A stretch of 64,000 nt of DNA from Macquaria australasica. Its lineage: Eukaryota; Chordata; Actinopteri; Centrarchiformes; Percichthyidae. Position numbers and translations under genes: made by a program. The stretch spans positions 992,001-1,056,000 of the forward strand of contig SEMN01000092.1 of assembly GCA_005408345.1 (NCBI GenBank), written 5' to 3'. How positions within the stretch are numbered: the first letter of the stretch is position 1; every line of letters begins with the position of its first letter. The notes beneath the pieces are model-generated. The model did no database searches. It was given only the letters and a program-made list of their open reading frames with translations, and was not told where the DNA came from. Below are positions 1-12,547 of this stretch, one piece after another.

Positions 1-133
1 GCAGAGAGAAGGGGGTGGATAGACAGGGATGGAGTGTGTCAGGGGGATAAAGGGACACGCTGCTTCAATAGCGGAGCAGGTCCAGGGACTAATTGGATCT
101 GGTAATGGCTGGTCAATGTGACTGAAGGGCTCG

Positions 134-177
134 TTAGAACCAGTACAGCTCCTTGCCTTTCTTGTGCTGCTGGAGGC
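134..177 (-). CDS. vgll2: vgll2 terminal coding exon 4
   Basis: This 44 nt exon follows a CCTTTTTTCTCAG acceptor and encodes GLQQHKKGKELYWF and a TAA stop (134-136). It matches the GLQHxDKSKxxxW(Y/F) tail type known from vestigial-like 2/3 proteins. It is too short to stand out without its neighbours; phase and splice signals support it. Confidence 0.85.
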
Positions 178-310
178 CTGAGAAAAAAGGACAAGGAAAC
201 AATGAGGAGGACAAAGGCGAACAACAGAACACAGGTTGTCATGGAGCTTACTTTTGCCAAACATACTGTTTTAAAGAGGGAAAAAGAGAGCTTCTGTGAT
301 GATTATGATG

Positions 311-351
<41 letters not shown>

Positions 352-3300
352 CATGCGTGGGAGTGTCTATGGGAGGGCTTATAGGGCAAGTGTATGCTTC
401 TGTGCATATGTTTCCTACAGAGGGTATCGCAGGGGTTGAAAGTTGATGCAGATGTTGTGCACTCTTGCACAACATCTGTGCGTTTGTGTGAATGGTTGTC
501 AGAAGGAACGTGTTCTTCTGTGTTTAATTAAATAACATCAATACTCAAAATTCAGAATACCTGGGGTAAAATGTTTTTACCAAAAGCAAAATCAGTACAC
601 TGCAGAATTTCAAGCGTGCTATCATTATGTTCAACTTGACACGTAAATGTACAGTATATTAAAAAAATTGTTTCACATATTTTTGTAGCCATAAATAATC
701 TGACCTTGCCATTTGCACTTGCTATACTGAGTGTATTTTGCATATTCTGATTTTCATATCTGGTCTGATTAGAGACATTTTATAAACTGTAAATAAAGGA
801 ACACTGGTGCTATTTGAAAAGCCTGACACGGTTGAGTTAGTACCTGCATCCATGTTGAGTGCCAGCGTCTGGCCGACATCTCCTGGGGGAAGCAGGCTGG
901 GCCAGGTGGCAGTGGGCTCCAGCTTGCTCACTTCATAGTGGCTTGGCAAGGTAGGGAGATGAGGTGGCCTCACCGTGGGCATGAGCAGGGCCCCGTAGTG
1001 GGGCTCCAAAGCCGACGGTGAATACAGTTCATGGAGAGGCCGTGGGGGCCCGTAGGCCTGGGCCTGGGGATATCCCCAACTTTCTGGTGGGTGAGGGTGG
1101 GAGTGAGGATGAGCGTGTGGGTGAGGATGAGCATGTGGGTGCGTCAGGCCCGGGTGCAACCCTGATGCATATGGGTCCATGGAATAGGAAGGCGCACCCG
1201 TCTCACAGTGGGAACGGCTCTGAGGCGAGGTGTAGTTACTGTCCCAGAAGGACGGGGGGAAGCTTCGTCGACTGCTAGGTGAAGGAGTTTCTAATGGGGG
1301 AGGGAGGTAGAGAGGGGAAAGGAGGATAAACAGCGATCAAATTTAGGCTAAGTCACGAAGCGCTGCACAACTGTGTGGTGAATCACTTGATTTATAGAGA
1401 CAAATGGAAAGGATGGAGCTGTGCAAGAGGAGCTACCCATGCTAAAACGTAGATGTCACTCACATGACTGCTACACCCTCTGGCCCAGATATCTTCCCCA
1501 TTGGATCATACTGTCACACAGCCCTAGCCCCAACAAGACACAGAAATAAACACAACCACGTTCTAACAGACAGACAGAGAGAGAGAGAGAGAGAGAAAGA
1601 GAGTGACAGAGAGAAAGGTAGAAAGAGAGACGTCCCTATATCCTAGAATTCTATATAAGGCAGACGCTCTGACCTGGAGGGAGTCCAAGGCTCACAGAAC
1701 CTTAAATCACTCGCTGTGGTGACATCTCTCACTCTCATGTCAGCCCAGTACTTCTGAAAGTCTCACAACACACTCATGCATGCACACACACACACGCAGC
1801 TCTAGCCCTGTGCTAGCACCCACCACCCCTCTCTTCTGTCTCCTGCACCCCCACCTGTTGTTTTCTCTGCGCCCCCCTCTCCTCGCCCTTGACAGAATGT
1901 CAGCGAGCCATTATATGTTTTTAGCAGTATACTTTTATATTTAGATATTCCTCTGAAAAAAGACACCATGCGGCACCGTGAGAGGTAGTGTTTCCTCTGC
2001 TCCTATCACACAGACCACAGCACATATAAATCTGACAGGCAGGCAGGCAACTGACTGAGCAACCATTGTGGGGCAAGAGCTGGAGCGAGAGTCAGAATGG
2101 CAGCCGCAGAGACGTTTGAAGGGGATACGTCGGCGAGGCTGTGCGCTTACGGCCATGTATAAACATAGCATCTGTTGTGAGGCAGGAAGCGTGTGTTAGT
2201 GCCGAAATGAAGACGTCCGACTGAACTAGGAAAGAGACTAACAGCGACAGCAGAGAGAGGGAAAGAGTAGAAGCTATAGGCCCTACATGGATATCCATGG
2301 GACATCTGCAGGCTGCTGGTAGAAAGGGACTTCAGTGTCTCTAGAAGATTTGAAAATGTTCATTTTGGTGCAATCAAAATGAAAGCAAAAACAAAACAAA
2401 CAAAAAAATATAAACGTCTAATAATGTTGCTATAATAATTATAATAATAATTTTGAACATTATTTGATGCTTTTCAGAGAAATAATTATGGTATGTGTGT
2501 GTGTTTTTTTAGCTTTTAAAAAAATCTACAAAAGCTTTATCATAACTCACAATAGGATTATGAATCCCAGCAGTGTCCGTAGTGGCCAGGTTGCCAAAAC
2601 AGACCACACAAGATGTGCCTAAACTTCAAGCCTGATATTCGAAAGCTGCCTATAATCATTTTTGGATTCTGGATTTTTTACCCCAAAACCTAAAAAAAAA
2701 AGTGTGCATGCTTTCTCTTGCTTTTCTTTAAATCGTTACCCTAACCAGGGTCAAAGATGTCCCTTTTGACTCCCAACAGCTCCAGACCTTCATGACCTCT
2801 GAACCCCCTGACCTCTCCAGGGACAACCGTCCCAACAAGCAGCATTTCAGTCCTGTCACCTGATCACATCACCTGTCTGGTGCTTTGCTGTGCTCTGCAG
2901 AACTGTCAGCTCACCCTGTGTGGCCTCAAAAGCAAGCGCAAGACACCACACAGACAACTGTGGCACCAGTGCTCACATAAATAAATGGGGAAGTAGTGGA
3001 GGGCAAAACCAACCTAAATGCAGTTTACCCAACTTTTGTCAGGGTGGAATCTAAATCAAATAAATTTGTTGTAAGTCATCTTAACTGGTTCAATAACACT
3101 CAGATTAGGTCCCTAATTCATTTTATGAAAAAAGTATCGATTCATGATTTCACGAAATACAATAGTGGTTGTTTTCTTTATGTTCACGCACTGGAAGTAG
3201 GATTTACTAGAGTTTGTGTTTTTGTTAAATCTCTCCATTACATGGAAATGACATGAAAAGTTCTTTACATGTCCAAGATCACTACATATGCACTGTAAGT

Positions 3301-4224
3301 TTGCATAACACAAGGACAGGTGTGCAACGTGGTATACCTGTGCCTTGTTGGTCTGATGCCCGCCGTTTGCCCTCTCCATCCATGTAGGAGCTGAGGGCCC
3401 TGGAGAAGTGCTCATCCACCACGCTGCTGATGTCTCCCTGGTAGTAGGTGAAGAGGACACAGCGAGAAGTCAGGTACTCTGCCTCAGGGGCCTCCTGCTT
3501 CTCCTTGGGGCCCTCCTCTGGCCTTAAAGCTGCAGGTGTGTAGGACGAAGAGGAAGAGCTGGATGAAGATGAGGAGGAAGTTGATCCTCCAGTGCCTGGG
3601 CCCCCAGACATCCCCTCGGGACCCCTGGGAGTATCCATAAAATCCCGGCAGTGAGAAGAAGTTCTGCTCAAACCTGTGGGAGCCTGACGGGGGTCAGAGG
3701 GAGGCGGAGGAGGAGGGGAGGAGGAGGGAGAGGGTTAAGACAGGTGTTGCAGAGGACAGTTATGGAGCTGTCTATGCGATATTTTCACATAATATTTTTC
3801 TTTGTGTGTGGCAGAACTGTTATGCGCGCGAGCGAGCCTGCGTGCGTCAGGATATGAGTTTTGTGGGTGCATAACGACTTCTGTGTTTGGTAAGACACAA
3901 ACAGCAGCACTGACTATATAGATGTTCGTAAATGACAAATCATATCAAACGAACACTTACAAACGTATAAAACACTTTTAACGATTTTCCCCCCCATCAG
4001 GTTATTTTATTTTACGCACGAGCTGCATAAACTAGCCTAATAGTTGTTCCTCACCTCAACGACCCCCCATCTACCCGCTAACACTGGAAATAAAAAGAAA
4101 TAAGAAGAAAACATTTCAATATTTGCCCATTTCCTACCTGTAAGCTATTGATAAAAGCAGGAGCAGTCGGTGCGTACGGTGCGTAATGTCCATAGGCTGG
4201 GTACATAACATCCAAACAGCTCAT
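134..4224 (-). CDS. vgll2: Vestigial-like family member 2, transcription cofactor (complete coding region, 4 exons)
   Basis: Coding exons on the minus strand are 4224-4138, 3683-3338, 1290-844 and 177-134. Phases match at every junction (0, 1, 1), giving 924 nt and 307 aa; human VGLL2 is about 317 aa. The protein starts MSCLDVMY, the typical VGLL2 start. The TONDU motif lies at about residues 99-126 (CVLFTYYQGDISSVVDEHFS). It is preceded by a serine run and a Glu/Lys-rich stretch and followed by an SFPPSFW segment, a His-Pro repeat (about 195-212) and a C-terminus ending in KELYWF. In this family the TONDU helix and beta-strand dock onto TEAD factors in the nucleus; VGLL2 promotes skeletal-muscle and craniofacial programmes. 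The a or b duplicate cannot be assigned from the sequence. VGLL3 is the alternative, but the N-terminus and the GDVxQ region near the end favour VGLL2. Confidence 0.93.
178..843 (-). other. vgll2 intron 3
   Basis: The intron is AT-rich and has GT...AG ends on the minus strand. It contains a (GT)n microsatellite at 313-349. No other coding potential was seen. Confidence 0.8.
313..349. repeat. (GT)n microsatellite
   Basis: About 18 uninterrupted GT units inside vgll2 intron 3. Confidence 0.97.
844..1290 (-). CDS. vgll2: vgll2 coding exon 3 (His-Pro repeat exon)
   Basis: The acceptor is a CCTCCC-type tract ending TAG and the donor is GATGCAG before GTACTA; the exon is 447 nt and ends in phase 1. 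It carries the SFPPSFWDSNY segment, the DPY motif, about nine His-Pro pairs, and the LEPHYGALLMP block that matches the VGLL2/VGLL3 DPxYGPLLMP block. Confidence 0.9.
1291..3337 (-). other. vgll2 intron 2
   Basis: This 2 kb intron holds a purine-rich (GA)n tract around 1575-1596, AT-rich sequence around 2340-2540, and no exon-like segment that I could support. Confidence 0.75.
3338..3683 (-). CDS. vgll2: vgll2 coding exon 2 (TONDU exon)
   Basis: The acceptor is a pyrimidine-rich tract ending GTCAG and the donor is CACAG before GTATAC; the exon is 346 nt and ends in phase 1. It encodes a poly-serine run of about 12 residues and then the whole TEAD-binding TONDU motif. It is read in the only frame that stays open and joins exon 1 in phase. 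Confidence 0.92.
4138..4224 (-). CDS. vgll2: vgll2 coding exon 1
   Basis: This exon holds the start codon (reverse complement of CAT at 4222-4224) and 29 codons. It ends in CAG before a GTAGGA donor and is phase 0. The residues are Tyr, Ala and Pro rich after the conserved MSCLDVMY start. Confidence 0.9.
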
Positions 4225-4560
4225 GGTAAATGAGCGGTGTCTTCACTGTTCTGTGGAAACCGACCTTGCTGAGAGAGAGTGTGACAACATTCGGGCTCGG
4301 TGATCGCTGATCAGTGTGAAAAAGCCCTTGCCAGACTCGACATAGTCACCCCAGAAGTAGCGCACCTCTCCGTTCCCTGAGTGCGCCACAACAGCTGCGG
4401 CAGCAAAATGTGGTGAGGTTTATGGAGCAAGCATGAGGGTGTCCTGTCCTGTACATCTCTGTGTCAACCCCTCCCACCTTTACCAGCCCTCCATCCCCCA
4501 TATCGCCACCACCAACACTCCCACTACCACACAACATCATAGCAGATTATTGATTGCACA
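4225..4560 (-). promoter_or_regulatory. vgll2 5' leader and proximal promoter (approximate)
   Basis: This is the sequence immediately upstream of the vgll2 start codon. It contains an E-box CAGCTG (4392-4397), a plausible site for myogenic bHLH factors given known VGLL2 muscle expression. I see no clear TATA box. The limits are a guess and the transcription start cannot be read from sequence. Confidence 0.3.
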
Positions 4561-6231
4561 CAAGCAAACGAACTGTTTCCTTTGATATTAAAATGAATTG
4601 GCTAAAAGCTGTAATCATTGAAATCGTATGATGTCGAAAGTATAGGTGTAAGTCATGTCAGAGTCTGGGACTGCAAAATTTCTATTCCAATACAAAACCT
4701 AGGCAAAAGTGTTTTCTAGAAAATCTGGAAACAACCTGTGACTAATTATGGCTCCACAACTTCTTAACCCTGGTGTAAAATAAAGGTTAAATAGAATGTC
4801 ATCCAGTTACACAAATAGATGAGGATGAAGTCATTGAGCTTTATAACCAGCCACAGGACAATGAGCACATGATACATGCGATTCAGTGACTTTTTTTTCT
4901 TTCCATGTACTGTGGATACTTGAAAACTTTGTGCTCAGTCCAAGCTGAAAGTGTATCCATGGTCTTAAAACAGCCATCGGTTGCCAAGTAAACCCTCAAG
5001 TCATCTGAAGTATTTAGTGTGTTCCCAGAATGACACATAGGTGTCAACTATAGGTTGCATACACTGGTCATACCAACATAGAGGAGAAAGGGACTCTGCA
5101 CAAATCTATGACAAATTATCACCTATCAGCAGTGCAAACAAAAAGATATTTTCACACAGACACACAAACATACCCGATGACAATCACAAACACCACAGGA
5201 GCACAGAAGTCATCATGCATCCATGTACAAAATGACAAAAAAATGCCTCTTGAAAACATTAAACTTGATAAACAACAAGTTAGATGCATTCTCCAGAAAG
5301 TGCCATTTATTTCTCTTGTTTTAAGGATTTACAGGTTCCTGATGTTTGGGCATGCCAGTCTTTTTGACAGGCACTTGCCTGTGTGCTTGGGAGAATAGTG
5401 TGGAAAATTTGCAGAATTCCATCGACGAGTGTCAGATGAGGTGGAATGTCTCTGATGTATGCGAGTGGACGAGCTCCTTGGGAAGTTACATCGTCACTCT
5501 GCTGCGTTCTCTAGCTGGAGAACATGACCAACATCTCGCTAATGCATACATCACACATAGTATGAATAACTAGTGGCAGGTTATTGCCATGCTAATGAAT
5601 CAAACATGCTCTTAAATAGCAGTGGATAAAGCTGACATGCAACACTGTAGTTCTCACTTTAACCTTGTCTTGCATCACTGTTTTGATAAACTGATTTTAC
5701 AGCATAGCACTGCAATATAATACTGTAAATTGTACAGTATTGTATTGCATATAGCCTCAGTAGAGCATCAACAGAGTGTGTCAGTTTCTAAAACAAATTA
5801 ATAAATAGACTGAAATGTGTAAATCCACTTTTCAAACAGACCAATCTTAACATTATTGGGGCACTAATCCTACTTCAGTCCATTACCCTTGCAGCATGAT
5901 GTGCAATATGGGCTACTAGATCCATATACACGCAGGGTAATGCAGGACAGAAATGGAGTCAGGGAGAAAGAGAGTGATGCAATGCTAGAAAGCTCAATGT
6001 TACACCAGCGTGATCAACAGCTGCAGCTGACAGAAGGGAAGGGAGGCCACTATTAGTATTAATGGTCATGACTAAATTTCTCTATGTGTCTCCGTCTCTC
6101 TTTCTGTCTCTGCCTCTCCCGCCCACTTGTCTTCCCAAGTGATACACACACCTTTTCTCTATTTAATCGCCCTGTGTTCCCCCTGAAACAACCACCCCCT
6201 ACTGTCAGTTACGTGTGTGTGTGTGTGTACC

Positions 6232-6305
6232 ACTGTGTAAGTGCCCTGAGATAACTTTGTTATGATATGGCGCTATATAAATAAAACTGAATTGAATTGA
6301 ATTGA
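6232..6305 (+). repeat. 3' tail of a common teleost interspersed repeat
   Basis: The motif 'TGATATGGCGCTATATAAAT' followed by a repeated ATTGA tail is the 3' end of a very abundant teleost retroposon-like family. Only the tail is recognisable here. The family name would need a repeat-library search. Confidence 0.75.
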
Positions 6306-6517
6306 CAGTTCATGTGCAGATACACGCCGCAACACTTGTCATTGACTGTCCAAACTAGGAAGAAGGCAAGAGAGACAACCAGCTTGCAGAAATATAGCAG
6401 AGATCTCAGAGTTAGACTAAGTCAGTCGGCACATCTATGTTTGTCAGTGATACTGAACTGTGCATGCTAAACTCTTTGCATGTCTAGAACAGCATGTGCA
6501 AGAGACTTCAGTTGCTC

Positions 6518-6518
<1 letters not shown>

Positions 6519-6557
<39 letters not shown>
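6519..6557. repeat. (TG)n microsatellite
   Basis: About 19 TG units, followed by degenerate TG-rich sequence up to about 6610. Confidence 0.97.
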
Positions 6558-6558
<1 letters not shown>

Positions 6559-7085
6559 TGCATGCAAGTGTGTGTGGAGGTGTCTGTGTGTCTACATTTA
6601 CGTGTGTATGCTGAAAATAAACACAGGTTACATCACTCCTTGTGACCCTGCAGCACATCTAGGCCCCGCCTCTCTTAAAAGAGGTCTGACCAGGCAAAGT
6701 CTCTCATTGGCTGAGATGTTGCAGGGCCAGTTGAGGTAGCAACCTGGTTTTATTTAGACCACTATTCACATTGCAACACCACCATTAATAGTTTATACTC
6801 GATGCTACAAATGCCTGAGTACATTTAAGAAATCAGTGCAACCCTTTACATGACCATTAAAGTAAAATTGTCGTAATGTAAAAAACTATTGAAGGATCAT
6901 GTAATGCTAATCAGGACGATGGGATCAGTACGTTTACGGTAGTGGTCTATAACATGGGGTTTGTTGAGATATGAACCTGAAACCGTATAAGCTACCTCCT
7001 GAAACAACAAGGCCTTTATTAAGGTCTCAGTCTGGCTTGGTCCCAAGGGGGTCGGACCTCAGGATTCCACTGTTGTTTATATGCA

Positions 7086-7090
<5 letters not shown>

Positions 7091-7127
<37 letters not shown>

Positions 7128-7140
7128 TGTGTATGTGTGT

Positions 7141-7172
<32 letters not shown>
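7091..7172. repeat. (GT)n microsatellite with ATGT interruptions
   Basis: A compound GT tract of about 82 bp with three ATGT interruptions at regular spacing. A second, opposite-phase (AC)n tract follows at 7289-7313. Confidence 0.97.
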
Positions 7173-7288
7173 CCAAGACAGAGATGTACAGCTGCCCCGT
7201 TGTCCAGTTCCACACAAACTCATCTCAGCTGTTCAAAATCATCACTAAGTGTCATCGGAAACATAGACACACTGGCACACACAATCAG

Positions 7289-7313
7289 ACACACACACAC
7301 ACACACACACACA
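7289..7313. repeat. (AC)n microsatellite
   Basis: About 12 AC units, about 115 bp downstream of the GT tract. The two could pair as an imperfect inverted repeat. Confidence 0.95.
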
Positions 7314-8723
7314 AAGGGCCACATATGGAGAGGTTTGGCTCATTCATGCTTCTACACAAATGTTGGTGATAAATCTACCGTGATAGAATGTGCAAGTGTG
7401 CAGCTATTTTCTCCCTAAAACAAACTCCCTCATTGTCCACACAGACCACCAGGACCCACGATACCAGAGCTCTGAGTCCAGAAGTCATTTAAATATAAAT
7501 AAAGATTTTTTGTTTTAGCTCATTTATTAGAAATCATGTACACTTTACATTACTACCAGTCAATTTCCACAGCATACCTAGGCCTTAGTTTTTACAGTTA
7601 TTAATGCATTTTTACTTGTCATCAGTTTCAGTTCATGACAGCACAGTTTTGTAGGGACAGAAACCTGATTAGGATTACAGAAAACATACTGTCGCTTTAA
7701 TAGTAACAATGTATCTATATTCTATTGTGAAGAAGATATCATCTGGGATTTGGGATATTGAAAACATTGTGATTGTCTTTTCCTGGTCTTGTTATATGTT
7801 CATATATAATCATCCCCAAAATATTGTCTCATATCAATATTCATGTCATTCTGTCATTGTTTTATGAGATCCATGTGGATCGATCTGCCTTTAACTTTAA
7901 TACTTTCTCAAGCAAGTTTCAAGTCCATGCAAGTTGATTCCATGCCGTACTGAAATACTGTGTACTGTACTGTGGAGGACGGTGAAAACACTTTCTTAAA
8001 TCTAAAAACTTAAGGTAGGCTCATAATAGAGATCTGCAGTATTAAAAGTGGTTTGCAATGAATTGGCTTAAAATTGCAAAAACACTGGATTGGTTCTGCT
8101 ATTACTGTTTCTGTTGGTTATGATTTCTGTGTAGAAGCTTTAGGTGAAACAAGTTGTCTGGGAAAATGTGTAATAAACAGCTGCAGCACATCAACAGAAA
8201 CTCAAATGTCATTAATGTAAAGAAACAATTTGCGCACTTCAATTCATTCAGCACACAAAAACACACAGAGAGAGCTTCTGCACAGGTAAATACACTCAAT
8301 GTTAACTGTTTATTAAAGGCTAACCCTCTGAAACGGACAGAATGTGCATTAACAGCATCCTCTGAGAGGCTGACAAGTGTTACATTCCTAACATCTTATT
8401 ACTGAGGGTACCCTGCCGCCATGCTGCCACTGGGTCACTGGAGTTATGCTCACACAATCACAAATCCACACACTTGCTTGCAAACACACACAGATATGAA
8501 GCCAAAGGAACACGTACAAGCACATGAAAGATGCACACAGAAACACTAATCTGGGCATGTGGGATTGTCACCTTCCTGCCTGACATTCCTGCTTCAGTGT
8601 GCCAGAGGGGTCTGCAGTTAGAAGGGCACTATGGGAGGTAGCGGGTGGAGAGAAAGAGATGCGGAGGGTGGACGGAGGGCAGAATCACAAATTTGGCATG
8701 TCACATGGTCAAACAGAGAAGAT

Positions 8724-8909
8724 TTACGACTGATCAGGTTCCACATCGGCAGCATGGTGTTGTGGCTTCAGAATGCCAGGTATTAGAGTGAGATCAGACT
8801 CCGGCTTTAGTTTGTACACCCCTTCTGGCAACTGCAGCCGGTGTGACTGGCTGAAGATGGCGGTGTTATTGGGGTTTGCCGTGGGGAACGTGCTCTTTCG
8901 TTGTCTGGG
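8724..8909 (-). CDS. Unidentified exon-like open segment, possible terminal exon
   Basis: The minus strand is open for 61 codons and closes with TAA (reverse complement at 8724-8726). The peptide starts PRQRKSTFPTANPNNTAIFS, continues through LQLPEGVYKLKPESDLTLIP, and ends in EPDQS; the composition looks protein-like and is free of simple repeats. An AG dinucleotide precedes CCC at 8909, so a phase 0 acceptor is possible, but the tract before it is not pyrimidine-rich and an in-frame TAA lies two codons upstream. I do not recognise the family. No partner exons were identified between 8910 and 12200. It could be the last exon of a minus-strand gene, a decayed retrocopy, or chance. Confidence 0.3.
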   Translation of the reverse strand, partial: PRQRKSTFPTANPNNTAIFSQSHRLQLPEGVYKLKPESDLTLIPGILKPQHHAADVEPDQS

Positions 8910-11460
8910 CTTTTAACATCTTCCTGGTTGTGTAGATTTACATACCACTGAACATGCAGATGGTGGGAAGGTGGGAACACATGCAGAGAAAGACATGCAG
9001 AAAACTGATACAGATTTGGAGTGAAAGCAAGAAGACAAAAAGCAGTCTAGCGTGAAATTAGATTAACCAATAAAAGAGACACACAGATAAGGAGAATCAT
9101 GAAACTCTTAAAAAATAATACAGGCCCTCTTTTGTTTCTCTCGTTTTATTTCTCCCTCTACAGTCAGGAGCTATGATTTACTCATCGGTGACATCATGGA
9201 GACCACAGCTATTTTTATTGGCTGGTAAATGGCCAGCTCTTCTCCATGCTATGCCACCTGTCCAATCCGCACCAGTCAACAAGCCCCAGGGAAAAAAAGT
9301 CAACCAACCAAAAATGATTGAGAGTTGAAAGGCGGAATATGATACATGCATGCCATGCTACTGTCCTAGGCATGTTTCACAAGTCAAATATCTTGTCACT
9401 GCTACTGGTTTGCTATCCCTATTTGCCTGTGTTATTCATATACTGAGTACAGTGCGCTGTCTGTCCTAATTAAACCTTCATATACATTTGAGTATTGCAC
9501 GTGAATTTAAAATAAAATACCCCTCTGCTGAGGAAGCCTTGTAATCTGCACCATGTTCTGCTACCTTGTTCTCCCCTGCAGGGTTTAGATGTGTGTGAGT
9601 GTGTGTGTGTTTGTGTGACTCCAAGGGTGGGGTTATTCCTGGCCCTGTGTTGTGTGTTCTTAGGTGCCATTTAGTCACATGCCATCTGAAAAATGATAAG
9701 TACCGTTGGGGGCGTGGGGTCATTATATACTGTAAACCCACTGCCCTGCATGATGTCAACTTTTAGCAAAAGCCGGTCAGGGGAGCTTTAAACTGGTACT
9801 TAAAGTAAAGAATGATAATAACAGATGTATGAGAAGACAGTGTTGATTAAAGAACACACTGAAATATATATGAAAAAATTCAAGAGTTGATGGATGGCAA
9901 AATCCTCACACAAAAAAAGAAGCTATCAAAAGACCATTAAAGAAAATTAGCATTATTGCCTGCTTACAGAACCATACAAAGGTCTCAAGATCAAAAATGA
10001 ATGAGGCTCGGAGAGTCTAATGTATTCTATTTTGATGTTAGTAAATTTGAATAAGCAGGTATAGGCTTGGTGCATTTATAAAGGTTGTCTCACAAACTGA
10101 GACAATAACACATAGAGACACATCTAATTAGCGTCAGAATCGCCTGATCTTGGATGAGAAGAATACCTTTTAGTGTGATTCATAGAAAGAGAAATAGAGG
10201 ACAAGTCATGAATGGTCATGTGTGGTAATTGCACACTGACCTTACTTAAATCACAAATTCATGACTGTGACTAGGGGTCCACCTTGTGGCAGGGGCATAA
10301 AATAGCAAGTAATGCTCTTTTTTTCAGAGAGCTCCTGTAAAAGAAGGAATTATTCTGTGAAAAACGCTAGTGGGTGATAAAGGTTTAAAAAAGGAAGCAA
10401 ATGATAATAAGGCCAAAATGCTGTCCAAAGCAACTGCTCTTTGCCCAATGGGAAATGCCTTTATATTGCGGTAATCAAAATTGTTTTCTCTACCTTAAGA
10501 CCTTAAGCTAGTGAATTATAAAAATAGAACAGTTTGTCCCACAAGAGTTTGTTCACTCTTGTGATTTGTGATGCCTCACTGAGGCCAGAACCCCATAGAA
10601 AAACTGAAAAGGATGGAAGATGTGATTGTGATACCGGACAACATTTAATTACCTTTCCTTGTTAGGAACTGCTAACAGTATTATTTCACAACATTTATTC
10701 AACATCAGTCAATAAATTCAGTCTGTGAAGCAGGCTGTCTATCTTGATGCAATAGACAGGAATCTAGACTTTCTAGGTACCCAATTAAGAAGAAAGTTGA
10801 TCACAATCACAAACACTAATTGAACTCTTTGTGAACAGCATTTCTGAATTAAATTGAGTAGAATTATATTCTCATATTCTCTTTTAAAGAAATCATTTGT
10901 TTTAATCTATAATCAACAGGCCTAATTTAGGTTTTCTGAGAAGAGGCAGATTACATTTGAAAGGGAATAGCAATTTAATATATGCATACAACCTATCAGT
11001 GACTCTAGCTTGTGCCCTTTATAGTTAAGGGATGCCCACTTGGCTCCCTGTCATCATGGTGCATATGGTGGTCAGCCATTTTCCTTGTAAAATCAGGATG
11101 AAATAAATTCTATTTACTTTTATTAAAAACTAACAAGAATACAATTTAGTTTCATTTGAGAAATATGTATTTTTCTACCCCATAAACTACCTTGTAATCC
11201 CATAAATTTGTATCATGGCCCATACTGGTGTCACAACCTCCATGTTGACAACTGTCTGTTTGAAAAAGCCAGATTCAGCAAAAGTTAATCAGAAACCTTT
11301 GGCCATATTGTACGCTACTCTTGTCACACATAAAGCATCGTTTGGTTATTTAATATTATGCTTAGCCCCCATTGGGGTCCTTTTAAATTAAAGGAGGAAT
11401 ATAGCTCTTGTACGAGTGCTATGATGTACCTAATATTGTTATTCTGATTTTCCTTATTGT

Positions 11461-12060
11461 TTCAAGTTTCAAATTCTTTATTGTCATATACACAACAATT
11501 ACTCCAACAATGCTTATACAAATATCTATAAAAAATCAAATCTCTTAAGTAAAATTAGAATCTAAAACATAGACATAAAATAGTGCAGAAGTTAAAATAT
11601 AGGAATATAATATAATATATAATACTGTGGTAGACAGGCGTAAAATGTATAAACTGCAATGTACACAGGTCATGCAGTAATGTATAAATAAACAAAAACA
11701 TTAAAAAAAACTATATATATAATACAAGTTTTAAATAGGAGGTGGAACCAGTGCTGTAGAATATGTAGGTACAGTTGGCTACCAGTAAGTATAGTATAAG
11801 TATGGCAGCAGTATAAAGTAGTGTAGAGTCTAAAGACACATCCATGTATCAATGCGGTACGAGCAAAGTGTCATAGTGAGGAGCTCCAGAGCTCAAGAGC
11901 TCAGTAGTCTTATGGCCTGCAGGGTGAAGCTGTCACCCAGCCCGGGTAGTGCGGAAAAAGATGCTGTGGTACCGTCTGCCAGGTAGTTGTGGCTGGGGCG
12001 ACTGGGGTCTCTATTGCTATTTCTGTCTATTCTGTACACATGACATATATTGCGTGTTTG
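11461..12060. repeat. Interspersed-repeat remnant, retroposon-like
   Basis: It contains the blocks TTCTTTATTGTCATATACAC (near 11473) and GTGAAGCTGTCACCC ... GATGCTGTGGTACCGTCTGC (about 11920-11980). Both are familiar from a high-copy teleost repeat. The limits are approximate and the middle part is AT-rich and degenerate. Confidence 0.55.
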
Positions 12061-12520
12061 TCTCAGCCTCTGAAGATTCAATGGGATGTTTAACTGTTTA
12101 ATGTAAATCCAATAACACTTCATAATAATGAGTTAAATAAATGAGCCAATTGGTTCATTTGCGTATTTACTTCATATTTATTTATTTTCTATTCAATATT
12201 AAATTCTTTGGGTTTTCATAACGTGTTATTAGGCTGTTAGTCTGTGTTATTTTACCAGCAGAGTCTTTGTACCTGGCTCCTCCGCGCCGTTGGGGGGCGC
12301 GTGTCCGCTGTAAATAAATGCCATCGTGGGTTGACGAGGGCCGCCCAGCCATGTTGAGGAGTCTGTCAAGCAAACTGCAGCCCGCCATTGTGTAGAAACC
12401 AGGCTCTGTAGAGAGATAGGGGCGCTTGGCTGAAACTCTTCAATAGCTAGACTAATTCTACACCCTGCCGCTTTTATTTAGGAGTAAATAAAGTTACACA
12501 GGCTCCGGGGGGGAAAAGAC

Positions 12521-12547
12521 ATGTCAGCCAGCAGCCTTCTTGAACAG
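12521..12547 (+). CDS. ythdf2: ythdf2 coding exon 1
   Basis: Nine codons (MSASSLLEQ) run up to a CAG/GTAAAG donor in phase 0. They are identical to the human YTHDF2 start, which fixes the initiation codon. Confidence 0.93.

Larger units (their letters stand above)
4561..12240. other. Intergenic interval between divergent vgll2 and ythdf2
   Basis: This is about 8 kb between two genes transcribed away from each other. It contains microsatellites (6519-6557, 7091-7172, 7289-7313), two interspersed-repeat remnants (6232-6305, 11461-12060), and one exon-like open segment on the minus strand (8724-8909), each listed separately. The rest is AT-rich and shows nothing I can name. Confidence 0.7.

Noticed and set aside
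6232..6305. TATATAA sequence as a promoter
   Set aside because: It lies within the recognised 3' tail of an interspersed repeat.
9173..9233. Exon-like 61 nt on the plus strand between CTCTACAG and CTG/GTAAAT
   Set aside because: Splice signals are reasonable and one frame is open, but the peptide is unrecognised and no in-phase partner was found. Chance is likely in 8 kb of intergenic DNA.
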